Positions 1-7,696 of a stretch of DNA of 8,951 bases are shown here, in pieces (position 1 is the stretch's first letter; the number at the start of each line of letters is the position of its first letter). The stretch is from positions 1 to 8,951 of the forward strand of contig DAOWGA010000149.1 in NCBI GenBank assembly GCA_030637665.1, in the 5' to 3' direction. This DNA comes from Lysobacterales bacterium. GTDB lineage: Bacteria > Pseudomonadota > Gammaproteobacteria > Xanthomonadales > SZUA-36. A program made the translations under genes and the position numbers. The notes beneath the pieces are model-generated. The model was not told where the DNA came from. It was given only the letters and a program-made list of their open reading frames with translations, and ran no database searches.

Positions 1-803
1 AGAATGGCCATGATGGCCTCGTTGAATTTCCGCAGCAAAGTCCGGTCATCGTTGAGGAAATAGTTCTTGACCAATTGCTGGGTCAGGGTGCTGCCGCCCT
101 GCACGGCCCTGCCGGCCTTCAGGTTGGCCAGGATCGCGCGTGCGACGCCCTTGAGGTCCACACCGGGATGATGTTTGAAATTGCGGTCCTCCACCGCCTG
201 CAGGCCGGTCAGCAACAACGGTGGCACCTGTTCGATTTTCACCAGGCTGCGGTCTTCTTTCTGCAATGGATAGATGGACGCAATCTCGGCCGGCTCCATC
301 CGGACCAGGTCCAGTTCCCGCCGGGAGCCCGCTTCCCGCACAGCGTTAACCTGCCCCGATCCGAGCTGGACACTGAAGTGCAGCGCTTTTTCTGCCCCAT
401 CGGGAAAACGGAATGGCCGCCGGTAAATCTCAAACGTATTTCCGGAAACCTTGTAAAGGCCGGGCCTGGAGACAGAGCCGGCGCTCCGGTATCCAGCAAC
501 CGTCAGTTCGAGCTCCAGGTCCGCGCGCGTGAGCGCCAAGCCGGGATAGATATCGAGCGCACGGGCGTAAACCCGGCTGGGAAGATCCCACTTGCGGCCC
601 TCGAATTCGGTCGTCACCTGGTGGTTCAGATAAACAACCCAGGGCACCAGCAAGCCAAGGAATATGCCAGCAGCCAGCAGCAGGAGCCTCCAGATTCGAC
701 CAACCCAGCCCAAGCTCGTCTTTTTGGCGGATTTCCTGCGCCTTCGGCCGGTCTTTCCTTTAGCCGTCTTCCTTTTGGCTGTCTTCTTCTTTCTTGTGCT
801 CAT
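1..803 (-). CDS. mrcB: Penicillin-binding protein 1B, bifunctional transglycosylase/transpeptidase (N-terminal part)
   Basis: This is the first 267 codons of a class A PBP, which polymerises lipid II into glycan strands and cross-links peptides in the periplasm. The gene runs off the left edge, so the rest of the transglycosylase and the whole transpeptidase domain are missing from view. Reading from the ATG at 803: a short Lys/Arg-rich cytoplasmic tail (residues 4-28), one membrane anchor (about 38-59), then a region starting WDLPSRVYAR (72-81) that matches the UB2H domain of PBP1B (to about 155). The GT51 domain follows, with motif 1 EDRNF (205-209, E205 the expected catalytic Glu, followed by HHPGVD) and motif 2 GGSTLTQQLVKN (from 236). 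UB2H plus the single anchor argue for PBP1B rather than PBP1A; in E. coli UB2H binds the activator LpoB. The start is uncertain: ATG 803 has only AGGG 11 nt upstream, while in-frame ATG 833 has AAAGGG 7 nt upstream and would add ten residues. I kept 803 because a Lys/Arg-rich tail directly after Met is common in this family. Confidence 0.93.
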   Translation of the reverse strand, partial: MSTRKKKTAKRKTAKGKTGRRRRKSAKKTSLGWVGRIWRLLLLAAGIFLGLLVPWVVYLNHQVTTEFEGRKWDLPSRVYARALDIYPGLALTRADLELELTVAGYRSAGSVSRPGLYKVSGNTFEIYRRPFRFPDGAEKALHFSVQLGSGQVNAVREAGSRRELDLVRMEPAEIASIYPLQKEDRSLVKIEQVPPLLLTGLQAVEDRNFKHHPGVDLKGVARAILANLKAGRAVQGGSTLTQQLVKNYFLNDDRTLLRKFNEAIMAI

Positions 804-818
804 CGATAAAAATGCCCT

Positions 819-831
819 GTCACCGGGTGAC
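819..831. repeat. Perfect 13-bp palindrome before mrcB
   Basis: GTCACC-G-GGTGAC: two perfect 6-bp arms around one central base. It lies 16-28 bp upstream of the mrcB ATG at 803, in the leader, or inside the reading frame if the 833 start is used. The one-base centre makes an RNA hairpin with full arms impossible, so a DNA-binding protein half-site pair is more likely than an RNA structure. Chance occurrence cannot be excluded. Confidence 0.4.
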
Positions 832-840
832 ATCACACGG

Positions 841-846
841 CCCTTT
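841..846 (-). promoter_or_regulatory. Possible ribosome binding site for an alternative mrcB start at 833
   Basis: The minus strand reads AAAGGG here, 7 nt before an in-frame ATG at 833-831. It is a better placed Shine-Dalgarno-like sequence than anything before the ATG at 803. If used, PBP1B gains the N-terminal residues MSPGDRAFLS. It bears only on start choice. Confidence 0.35.
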
Positions 847-911
847 GACCATAATGAATGGATTCCGTCCCGGTCGAATTTCTCCGGGCATGTGCATTCT
901 ATCCAGCCGGG

Positions 912-927
912 CGTGGTAATTGCCACG
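912..927. promoter_or_regulatory. Candidate operator: 16-bp near-perfect dyad between the divergent genes
   Basis: The sequence CGTGGTAATTGCCACG pairs with its own reverse complement at 7 of 8 positions, around a central AATT; the single mismatch is a T opposite G. It is near the middle of the 166-bp gap between mrcB and the glycosyltransferase gene. Promoter-like -10 hexamers lie on either side: TAGAAT on the minus strand at 901-896 toward mrcB, and TAAAAT on the plus strand at 935-940 toward the glycosyltransferase gene. In both directions the dyad occupies the place of a -35 element, and no good -35 is visible. This would fit a regulator acting on both genes. The regulator is unknown and the assignment is inference. 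Confidence 0.35.
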
Positions 928-969
928 GTAGCAGTAAAATCCGGGAAATATCCTACAAATATCATCCGC

Positions 970-3900
970 ATGAGCAGAAAAAAGGCAAGCAAGGCAAACG
1001 ATACGGGCTCCCTGGAAGCAGGCAGCCGCTCACCGCTTGTTTTCCTTCACTCGGTGACTGACGCCGCAGCGGCCGAAAATACCCTGGAAATATTCACGCA
1101 ACTGGGCTGGAAGGCCTGGACTACTGACAACACACTGAAAGCTGCCGGGTCGGATGCCGGCGAGTACCAGCCGGAGCGCCTCGGTGAGTTACTGCTGGAA
1201 CTCCAGCGCCGTGCACCCAACAGCATGCTCCTGGTCATCGATGCCGGGCTGGCCATCAAGGAGCAATCAATCAAGGCGCTCATGGCCCTGATGGATGAAC
1301 TTTCCCAGGGTGAAAGTGAAGCGGCCGTCCTGACGGCTTTGAGCAACATTGATCCGGAACTGAATCCCTATGCCGGCCTTGAGCCAAACGGCAGCGACGA
1401 ACCCGGCCAGGATCTTGCAGAAGACCTGGTGGCGCTGTTGGGCCCGGGACTCCTGCACGGGCACCACCAGTGGCCGCAGCACCTGTTATATTTTTCCGCT
1501 GGCGCAGCCCAATTGCTTGCACACAAGGACACCGTTGCGGCCACTGCACTGGCCATGCTGGTGGAGCAGGGCGGACGCTTGCTGCTTGCGGACAGCCTGT
1601 TCCTGCACGACCCGCGGCGCAGCCTGTTTGAGCAGGCCGGGCTCGAAGCACACGAACAACGGCGACCCGTCGCCTGGGGTCAGTTGTCACAAAGACTGGA
1701 TGCGTGGCTGCGTAGTGATCTTTCAGAGTTCGCCGAATATGGTCCCGCTGACACACCATTGACATTGCACATCAGTCACAGCTGGGGAGGCGGTGTCGCG
1801 CAATGGGTCGAATCTTTCATTCAATCAGACCGGAAAGGGCAAAACTTTCAACTTCGTTCCGAGGGCCCCCAGTCCGGCGAGGGGGCCGGTCAGCGCCTTG
1901 CGCTTTATTATGGCAACAAGACCGACGCCCCGGTCGCCAGCTGGTGGCTGCAACCGCCCATCCGCTCCAGCGCCGCGGAGAACGCACAATACCGGGAAAT
2001 TGTGCTGGAGATCACGCGGCGTTACGGAGTGGGACGAATCATCATTTCTTCGCTGGTCGGCCACAGCCTGGATGCACTGGGCACGGGGTTACCCACGGTT
2101 CAGGTGTTGCACGACTTCTACCCCCAGTGGCCACTGCTGGACACTCACCCGGGCCAGTATGTGGAGAATGGGGATACGGCCGGCCTGGAGCGGGCATTGA
2201 AGGAAAACCAGCTACTGCCGGATTTCAGAGAGCGGGATGCGAAGTCCTGGAATGCACTCGCCAGGGCCTGGCGTGAAGCCATTTCGACCTGGGCTGTCAA
2301 GGTGGCTGCGCCCAGCCACTCGGTGGCTGAGATGTTCCATAGACTGAATCCGGCATGGGCCGATATTGAAATTGAGATCATCCCCCATGGCCTGCCGCCG
2401 CTGCCCGCCGGGCAGGAGGTTCGGCCTCGGGAACGCGAAGATGGAAAACTCAGGCTGCTTGTTCCTGGCCGCGTACAGCAAGGCAAGGGCCGGAACCTGT
2501 TACTCGAAGCTTTGCCCGAATTGACCCGCTACGCCCATGTATATCTGGTGGGCGCCGGAAAGGAAGGCGAGGCTTTCTTCGGCCATTCCGGCGTCGACGT
2601 GATACTCAAATATCGAAGAGAAGAGTTGCCAGTCATCCTTGCCGGCATCGGGCCGCAGCTCAGCGCACTGTTATCAGTGGTGCCCGAGACCTTCAGCTAC
2701 ACACTGTCCGAAATGCAGGAGCTCAACATCCCGGTCGTGGCGACCCGCGTTGGCAGTCTTCAAGAGCGCATTGTTGAGGGGGAAACCGGCTGGCTTATTG
2801 AGCCCGATGCGGCTTCGCTGGTGGAAAAAGTAAAATTTCTGTCGAAAAACAGGGATGCTTTGGAAGCTCTGCGCTCCCGGCTGTCAGAATTCTCGCATCC
2901 GAACGCCGGCCAGATGCTGGGCAAATATGATCAGCTGTGCATGCCCAGGCCTGTGCGGCGTCAGAATCTGGCCAGGCTGGAATCCGGGTCCATTCAACTC
3001 GCTGCTTTCGCCTTTGAGCAGGTTCAACTGAAACAGCGTGTACGCGAACTGGACCACGACAGTAAATTACTGAAGCGTGAAGTCGTCAACCGCACACACT
3101 GGGCCGAAGAGCGACACCGCGCCCTGGTGGAAGAGCAGGAATTGCGCGACCGCTGGGTAAAAAGCCTCAACGAGCAACTGCAGGATGCCCACCAGGCTCT
3201 CGATCACGAAAAGTCCGTCCTTGAACAGAGCCAGGTGCACTTCGCACAGCTGAAAGCACAACATGACTGGGTTCTGTCCAGTACTTCCTGGCGAATTACC
3301 CGGCCGTTCCGGGTGGGCCGCAGAATATTGAAGAATCTGCTGCAGGCGCGAGCCTGGGATCCCCTCAGTTGGCCCCTGCTGATATCCCAACTCGTTCGCA
3401 CGCTGAAGGCACAGGGCCTGCACGGCGCACTGACACGCTCGCAGCTGGCCCACCAGAAATCGTTCACCCCCGAAGGACTCGAGCTTGAGCATGTTGAGGA
3501 AGTCGGAAGCCCGGATGCCCCGGCTTCATTGCCGGCACCTTCAGATCCTGTCGTTTCCATCATCATTCCGGTTTACAACAATTGGCTTTACACGGCCGCC
3601 TGTCTTCGCTCGCTGGCGGAAACCTTCTGCCGGGCGAGTTTTGAAGTGATCGTCGTCGATGATCAATCATCCGATGAAACTGCCGAAAGACTGACGGCGG
3701 TAGAGGGCCTGAACAGCATCCGCAACGAAAAAAACCAGGGTTTTATCGGCAGCTGTAACCGCGGTGCGCTGGAAGCGCGCGGAAAATATGTCGTGATGCT
3801 GAACAATGACACCCAGGTCCTTGACGGCTGGCTTGATGCCTTGCTGGACACCTTCCAGCGTTTCCCTGATACCGGGATGGCCGGCGCCCGGCTGATCTAT

Positions 3901-5451
3901 CCCGACGGCACCTTGCAGGAAAACGGCGGCATCATTTTCAATGATGGCTCGGGTTGGAACTACGGACGGGGAGAGGAGGCCGAAAAGCCGGAATTCCAGT
4001 TTGTACGGGAGGTGGACTACTGTTCGGGCGCCTGCATCATGCTGGAGACGGAATTGTTTCAACAACTGGACGGCTTCGATACCCACTATTCTCCGGCCTA
4101 TTACGAGGATACCGACCTGGCCTTCCGGGTACGCGCCAGGGGCCTTAAAGTTCGTGTACAACCCAGGGCAACCATCGTGCATCATGAGGGCATCACATCC
4201 GGCACGGACATTGCCAGTGGCGCCAAGCGCTACCAGGCGGTCAACCGCAGGAAATTTCTCGACCGATGGCAAGACGCGCTGGCCAGCTACTCCAGTCCGA
4301 TTGCAGACCCGAACGACAGCAGTGCGGTCAGGCGCGCGCGGGACCATCGATTGAAAGGGCGTATTCTGCTTATCGATGCCTATACGCCGGAGCCAGACCA
4401 GGATTCAGGCAGCCTGAGGCTGCGCTACCTGATGGACTGCTTTTCCAGCCTCGGTTATGGCGTCACTTTCTTTGCCGACAACCGTGGCCATTCCGGCAGC
4501 TATACAACTGACTTGCAACAAGCCGGCGTGGAGGTAATTTACAAACCCTGGCTCGATTCCCTGCACGATTTTTTCACAGATCGCGGGACAGAGTTTTCTT
4601 TCGTGATGATCAGCCGGCATTACGTAGCGGTAAATTACATCTCGCTGCTTAAACGGTATTGTCCGCAGGCAAAGTTTATCTTCGACACGGTGGATCTTCA
4701 TTACCTCAGGGAACAAAGGCTGGCGGAGCTTGAGGACAGTCTTCCATTAAAGCGGGTGGCGGCCCAGACACGCCGTTCGGAACTGGCTGTCATCAGTGAT
4801 GCGGACGCGACCCTGGTCGTCAGCCCGGCGGAAAAATCCGTGCTGGAAAAGGATGCACCTGATGCCAGGGTCCACGTCATCAGTAACGTTCACGAAGTCG
4901 TCGGCAGCCGCCGGTCGTGGTCTGATAGAAAGGATATCTTTTTCGTCGGTGGCTACCAGCACCCGCCAAACGTGGATGCCGCCACCTGGTTCGTCAGCAG
5001 CATATGGCCGCTGGTCAGAAAGCAATTGCCTGATATCCAGTTTCACCTGATCGGCAGCAAGGCGACGGAGCAAATCCGTTCTCTGCATGGCAACGGCGTG
5101 CAATTCCATGGCTTCGTAAAAAGCCTCGAGCCATGGCTGGATGATTGCCGCCTGGCCGTGGCGCCGCTGCGCTATGGCGCCGGCATCAAAGGCAAGGTCA
5201 ACATCAGCATGAGCCGCGGACAACCGGTGGTGGCCACACCCATGGCGGTGGAAGGTATGTTTGTGAATTCCGGCGAGGAAGTTCTGGTCGCGGAAAGCGC
5301 TGAAGATTTTGCCGCCGGGATTGTCCGCCTATATCAGGATGAGCAGTTGTGGAACCGCATTTCGGCTGGAGGCCTGGAGAATGTCAGAAAATATTTCTCA
5401 GTTGAAACCGCCAGGCTAAGCTTGCAGGAACTCCTGAAAACACTGCGCTGA
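970..5451 (+). CDS. Large multidomain glycosyltransferase (GT2-like, GT4, coiled coil, GT2, GT4-like)
   Basis: A 1493-residue, apparently cytoplasmic enzyme with no signal peptide or membrane segment visible. Domains in order: residues 20-245, a degenerate GT2-like fold (IDAG at 90-93, and a late GGRLLLADSLFLH stretch at 201-213 recalling the end of GT2 domains); 262-640, a GT4 domain with HSWGGG (270-275) in its N-lobe, PGRVQQGKG near 500 and a retaining-type E-x7-E (E573, E581); about 670-765, a charged coiled coil, followed by SSTSWRITRP (770-779), a motif known from large surface-glycan transferases; 860-1095, a complete GT2 domain with IIIPVYNN, VVDD (D897, D898), LNNDTQ (D947) and YYEDTDLAFR (E1046, D1047, D1049); 1131-1490, a second GT4-like domain with FFVGG (1324-1328), GAGIKGK (1403-1409) and PVVATPMAVEGM. 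Such proteins transfer successive sugars from nucleotide donors during assembly of LPS O-chains, capsules or protein glycans. The linkage and sugars cannot be read from sequence. ATG 970 is chosen because upstream codons overlap mrcB antisense; no clear Shine-Dalgarno supports it. No neighbouring glycan genes are visible. Confidence 0.92.
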   Translation: MSRKKASKANDTGSLEAGSRSPLVFLHSVTDAAAAENTLEIFTQLGWKAWTTDNTLKAAGSDAGEYQPERLGELLLELQRRAPNSMLLVIDAGLAIKEQSIKALMALMDELSQGESEAAVLTALSNIDPELNPYAGLEPNGSDEPGQDLAEDLVALLGPGLLHGHHQWPQHLLYFSAGAAQLLAHKDTVAATALAMLVEQGGRLLLADSLFLHDPRRSLFEQAGLEAHEQRRPVAWGQLSQRLDAWLRSDLSEFAEYGPADTPLTLHISHSWGGGVAQWVESFIQSDRKGQNFQLRSEGPQSGEGAGQRLALYYGNKTDAPVASWWLQPPIRSSAAENAQYREIVLEITRRYGVGRIIISSLVGHSLDALGTGLPTVQVLHDFYPQWPLLDTHPGQYVENGDTAGLERALKENQLLPDFRERDAKSWNALARAWREAISTWAVKVAAPSHSVAEMFHRLNPAWADIEIEIIPHGLPPLPAGQEVRPREREDGKLRLLVPGRVQQGKGRNLLLEALPELTRYAHVYLVGAGKEGEAFFGHSGVDVILKYRREELPVILAGIGPQLSALLSVVPETFSYTLSEMQELNIPVVATRVGSLQERIVEGETGWLIEPDAASLVEKVKFLSKNRDALEALRSRLSEFSHPNAGQMLGKYDQLCMPRPVRRQNLARLESGSIQLAAFAFEQVQLKQRVRELDHDSKLLKREVVNRTHWAEERHRALVEEQELRDRWVKSLNEQLQDAHQALDHEKSVLEQSQVHFAQLKAQHDWVLSSTSWRITRPFRVGRRILKNLLQARAWDPLSWPLLISQLVRTLKAQGLHGALTRSQLAHQKSFTPEGLELEHVEEVGSPDAPASLPAPSDPVVSIIIPVYNNWLYTAACLRSLAETFCRASFEVIVVDDQSSDETAERLTAVEGLNSIRNEKNQGFIGSCNRGALEARGKYVVMLNNDTQVLDGWLDALLDTFQRFPDTGMAGARLIYPDGTLQENGGIIFNDGSGWNYGRGEEAEKPEFQFVREVDYCSGACIMLETELFQQLDGFDTHYSPAYYEDTDLAFRVRARGLKVRVQPRATIVHHEGITSGTDIASGAKRYQAVNRRKFLDRWQDALASYSSPIADPNDSSAVRRARDHRLKGRILLIDAYTPEPDQDSGSLRLRYLMDCFSSLGYGVTFFADNRGHSGSYTTDLQQAGVEVIYKPWLDSLHDFFTDRGTEFSFVMISRHYVAVNYISLLKRYCPQAKFIFDTVDLHYLREQRLAELEDSLPLKRVAAQTRRSELAVISDADATLVVSPAEKSVLEKDAPDARVHVISNVHEVVGSRRSWSDRKDIFFVGGYQHPPNVDAATWFVSSIWPLVRKQLPDIQFHLIGSKATEQIRSLHGNGVQFHGFVKSLEPWLDDCRLAVAPLRYGAGIKGKVNISMSRGQPVVATPMAVEGMFVNSGEEVLVAESAEDFAAGIVRLYQDEQLWNRISAGGLENVRKYFSVETARLSLQELLKTLR

Positions 5452-5467
5452 ACCACATCTGGCTTGC

Positions 5468-7675
5468 TTACTTGAGCCGTCGCGCCTCGATCACATTGGT
5501 CACAGTACCCAGTCGATTCAGCAATTCACTGAGCTGCTCATAGTCCCTGACCCTGACATTCAGCCGGATGGTCACCTCGTCCAGTGTCTCGTCCAACCGG
5601 CTGCTGATATCAGTAACTTTCGTTTCTGAGGCTGAGAGGACGTTGGATATATCACGGATCAAATCCCGGCGGTCATAGGCCCTGACCAGAATCTGGACAG
5701 AGTAATTCGCAACGGGCTTTTCACCCCAGCTGACCTGCAGCAAGCGCGGATTGTTCTCGCTTTGCCAGTGCAGAATCTGGCGGCAATCATCCCGGTGGAT
5801 GGTCACCCCCTTGCCGCGCGTGATGTAGCCCGCAACCGGGTCCCCGGGAACAGGCTGACAACACCTGGCAATGGTTGTCATCAGGTTGCCAACTCCCTCG
5901 ATGGTGACGTCACCGGCGCCTTTCAGCTGCTGCTCGCGTTTTCGGTTGGGCGTGCGCGTGACCAGGTCTTCGGCCTGGGGAACAACCTGCTCTGCCCGCA
6001 AGCGATCGATGGCGTTAACTACCTGGCCGACGGTCAGGTCACCGTTGCCAACCGCAACAAACAGATCGTCCACCGCGGCCAGGCTGAAGCGCTCGAGCAC
6101 CGGCTTGAAGTCGCTCAGAACCAAGCCGATCCGCCTGGCCTCATTTTCTATGGATTCTTTGCCGGCCCGCAGGTTTTCTTCCCGGCTTTCAAGCTTGAAC
6201 CACTGGCGGACCTTTGATCGCCCTCTCGCACCATGAATATAACCCAGACGGGGATTAAGCCAGTCGCGGCTGGGCCTGCCCTGCTTCGCCGTCAGGATCT
6301 CTACGCGGTCGCCGGTGTTCACAACATGGGTCAGGGGCACGATGCGGCCATTGACCTTGGCCCCGCGGCAGCGGTGCCCAACCTCGGTATGAACGTGGTA
6401 AGCGAAATCGAGCACGGTGGCGCCAGCCGCCAGGTCCACAACCTGGCCACGCGGCGTCAGGACGTATACACGGTCCTCGGTGGTCGCGGACTGGAAACTG
6501 TCCAGCAGGCTCTGATCGTCGAGGTCTGCATCGCCGGAATCGAGCAACTGACGCATGACGGCGATCTTGTTATCGAATGCCGGGTCGGTCGGGCCGCCCT
6601 CCTTGTAACGCCAGTGAGCCGCGACACCCAGTTCTGCATGCTCGTGCATCTGGTGCGTGCGGATCTGTATCTCCAGCGCCCTGCCCTCGCGGTCAGCAAC
6701 GGCCGTGTGCAGCGACTGGTAATTGTTGCCCTTGGGGGTGGTGATGTAGTCGTCGAATTCACCCGGTATGGGTTGCCACAGAGTGTGGACCAGCCCCAGA
6801 GCGCTGTAACAACCCGGCAGGTCATCCACCAGTACACGTACCGCTCTGACGTCAAATAACTCGTGAAAATCCAGACCTTTACGCTGCATTTTTCTCCAAA
6901 TACTGTAAATGTGCTTGGGCCGGCCCTTTACCTCTGCCGAAATCCCGGCTTGGTGCAGCGCGGCCGCGAGTTTGTCCATAAAACCGCGGATGAAACGTTC
7001 GCGCTCTGTGCGGTGCTCTGCAACCAGTTTTGCCACGCGCTGGTATTGCTCCGGCTGCTCGTAACGGAAAGCCAGGTCTTCCAGTTCCCACTTCAACTGC
7101 CAGATGCCGAGCCGGTTGGCCAGGGGTGCATGGATCAGCATGGTCTCTCTGGCCAGGGCCCGGCCCAGTTCGATGTCATCACCGGCCCCGCGCAACAACA
7201 CCAGTTCCCAGGCGAGATCGATCAAAACAACGCGCACATCTTTCACCAGCGCCAGTAACAGCCGCCTCAGGCCCTCGGCACTGCGTTCGGTACTGCTCAG
7301 TGTGCGGTCGGATTCATAAAGCTTGAGCTTGTTAAGCTCCTCCAACTGTTGCTGCAACTCGGCTGGAAGTGTATCGACTATCCCGTCCAGCTCACCTCCA
7401 GACTGCTCGGCGACGTGGAGCATGGCGCAACTGATGGTGATGGGATCGGCGGAAAGGTTTTCCAGTATTTTCAGAAGTTCGAGCAGGAGTTCACGCGAAG
7501 ACGGTTTCAGTAGCCGCGCGCCAAACAGTTTCTGCAACACCGCAAGACATAAATCCGCGGCCGGGCCGGCAGATAAACTGTACTCTTTGACCCACGCTTC
7601 CAGTTCGGTGCGGCTGGCTGGCTTTGTTTTGGCCGGCTTCGCTTTTGATTTTTGATTAGTGCTTTTGCTGTTCAT
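5468..7675 (-). CDS. relA: GTP pyrophosphokinase RelA, (p)ppGpp synthetase I
   Basis: A complete 735-residue protein, close to the 744 residues of E. coli RelA. On ribosomes stalled with uncharged tRNA it transfers pyrophosphate from ATP to GTP or GDP, making the stringent-response alarmones. Domains: a basic, Ala/Lys-rich N-terminus (1-25); a degenerate HD hydrolase region (about 60-190) without the HDxxED metal motif, then APLANRLGIWQLKWELED; the synthetase (about 225-370) with RPKHIYSIW (252-260) and EFDDY (306-310), the acidic motif of monofunctional RelA as opposed to the RxKD of bifunctional enzymes, then GNNYQSLHT and IQIRTHQMHEHAELGVAAHW; TGS (about 400-462); a zinc-finger-like domain with C605, C606, H627 and C631; and a C-terminal ACT domain (about 657-735). 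It follows hrpA by 21 bp on the same strand. The ATG at 7675 has GAGG only 2 nt upstream; an in-frame TTG at 7696, touching the hrpA stop, is a less likely start. Its 3' end faces the glycosyltransferase gene 16 bp away. Confidence 0.97.
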   Translation of the reverse strand: MNSKSTNQKSKAKPAKTKPASRTELEAWVKEYSLSAGPAADLCLAVLQKLFGARLLKPSSRELLLELLKILENLSADPITISCAMLHVAEQSGGELDGIVDTLPAELQQQLEELNKLKLYESDRTLSSTERSAEGLRRLLLALVKDVRVVLIDLAWELVLLRGAGDDIELGRALARETMLIHAPLANRLGIWQLKWELEDLAFRYEQPEQYQRVAKLVAEHRTERERFIRGFMDKLAAALHQAGISAEVKGRPKHIYSIWRKMQRKGLDFHELFDVRAVRVLVDDLPGCYSALGLVHTLWQPIPGEFDDYITTPKGNNYQSLHTAVADREGRALEIQIRTHQMHEHAELGVAAHWRYKEGGPTDPAFDNKIAVMRQLLDSGDADLDDQSLLDSFQSATTEDRVYVLTPRGQVVDLAAGATVLDFAYHVHTEVGHRCRGAKVNGRIVPLTHVVNTGDRVEILTAKQGRPSRDWLNPRLGYIHGARGRSKVRQWFKLESREENLRAGKESIENEARRIGLVLSDFKPVLERFSLAAVDDLFVAVGNGDLTVGQVVNAIDRLRAEQVVPQAEDLVTRTPNRKREQQLKGAGDVTIEGVGNLMTTIARCCQPVPGDPVAGYITRGKGVTIHRDDCRQILHWQSENNPRLLQVSWGEKPVANYSVQILVRAYDRRDLIRDISNVLSASETKVTDISSRLDETLDEVTIRLNVRVRDYEQLSELLNRLGTVTNVIEARRLK

Positions 7676-7696
7676 GGCCTCATATTTTACAGTCAA

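Larger units (their letters stand above)
804..969. promoter_or_regulatory. Divergent intergenic region, presumed promoters for mrcB and the glycosyltransferase gene
   Basis: This 166-bp stretch separates two head-to-head genes and so must carry the promoters of both unless a start is misassigned. I see no strong sigma-70 -35/-10 pair in either direction. The best -10-like hexamers are TAGAAT (minus, 901-896) and TAAAAT (plus, 935-940). The plus-strand gene has no recognisable Shine-Dalgarno sequence before its ATG at 970. The long open frame on the plus strand continues upstream through this region and into the antisense of mrcB, but the translation there looks nothing like a glycosyltransferase and is not taken as coding. 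Confidence 0.5.

Noticed and set aside
75..809. 244-codon plus-strand open frame
   Set aside because: It is antisense to the PBP1B N-terminus, which carries UB2H and GT51 motifs. The plus-strand translation shows no recognisable domain.
664..969. Upstream extension of the glycosyltransferase reading frame (102 more codons from an ATG at 664)
   Set aside because: It overlaps the mrcB coding sequence on the other strand, and its translation has no glycosyltransferase character. The well-supported PBP1B frame explains this DNA.
3667..4347. 226-codon minus-strand open frame inside the glycosyltransferase gene
   Set aside because: It is the complement of the strongly conserved GT2 domain, and long antisense frames are common in GC-rich genes.
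5461..5478. Possible bidirectional terminator hairpin
   Set aside because: The stem is only four base pairs with a ten-base loop and has no flanking T-tract on either strand.
6233..6859. 208-codon plus-strand open frame inside relA
   Set aside because: It is antisense to the TGS and synthetase coding regions of RelA, and its translation has no domain signature.
5468..7675. Bifunctional SpoT/Rel instead of RelA
   Set aside because: The HD hydrolase motif is missing and the synthetase carries EFDD, both typical of the monofunctional RelA.
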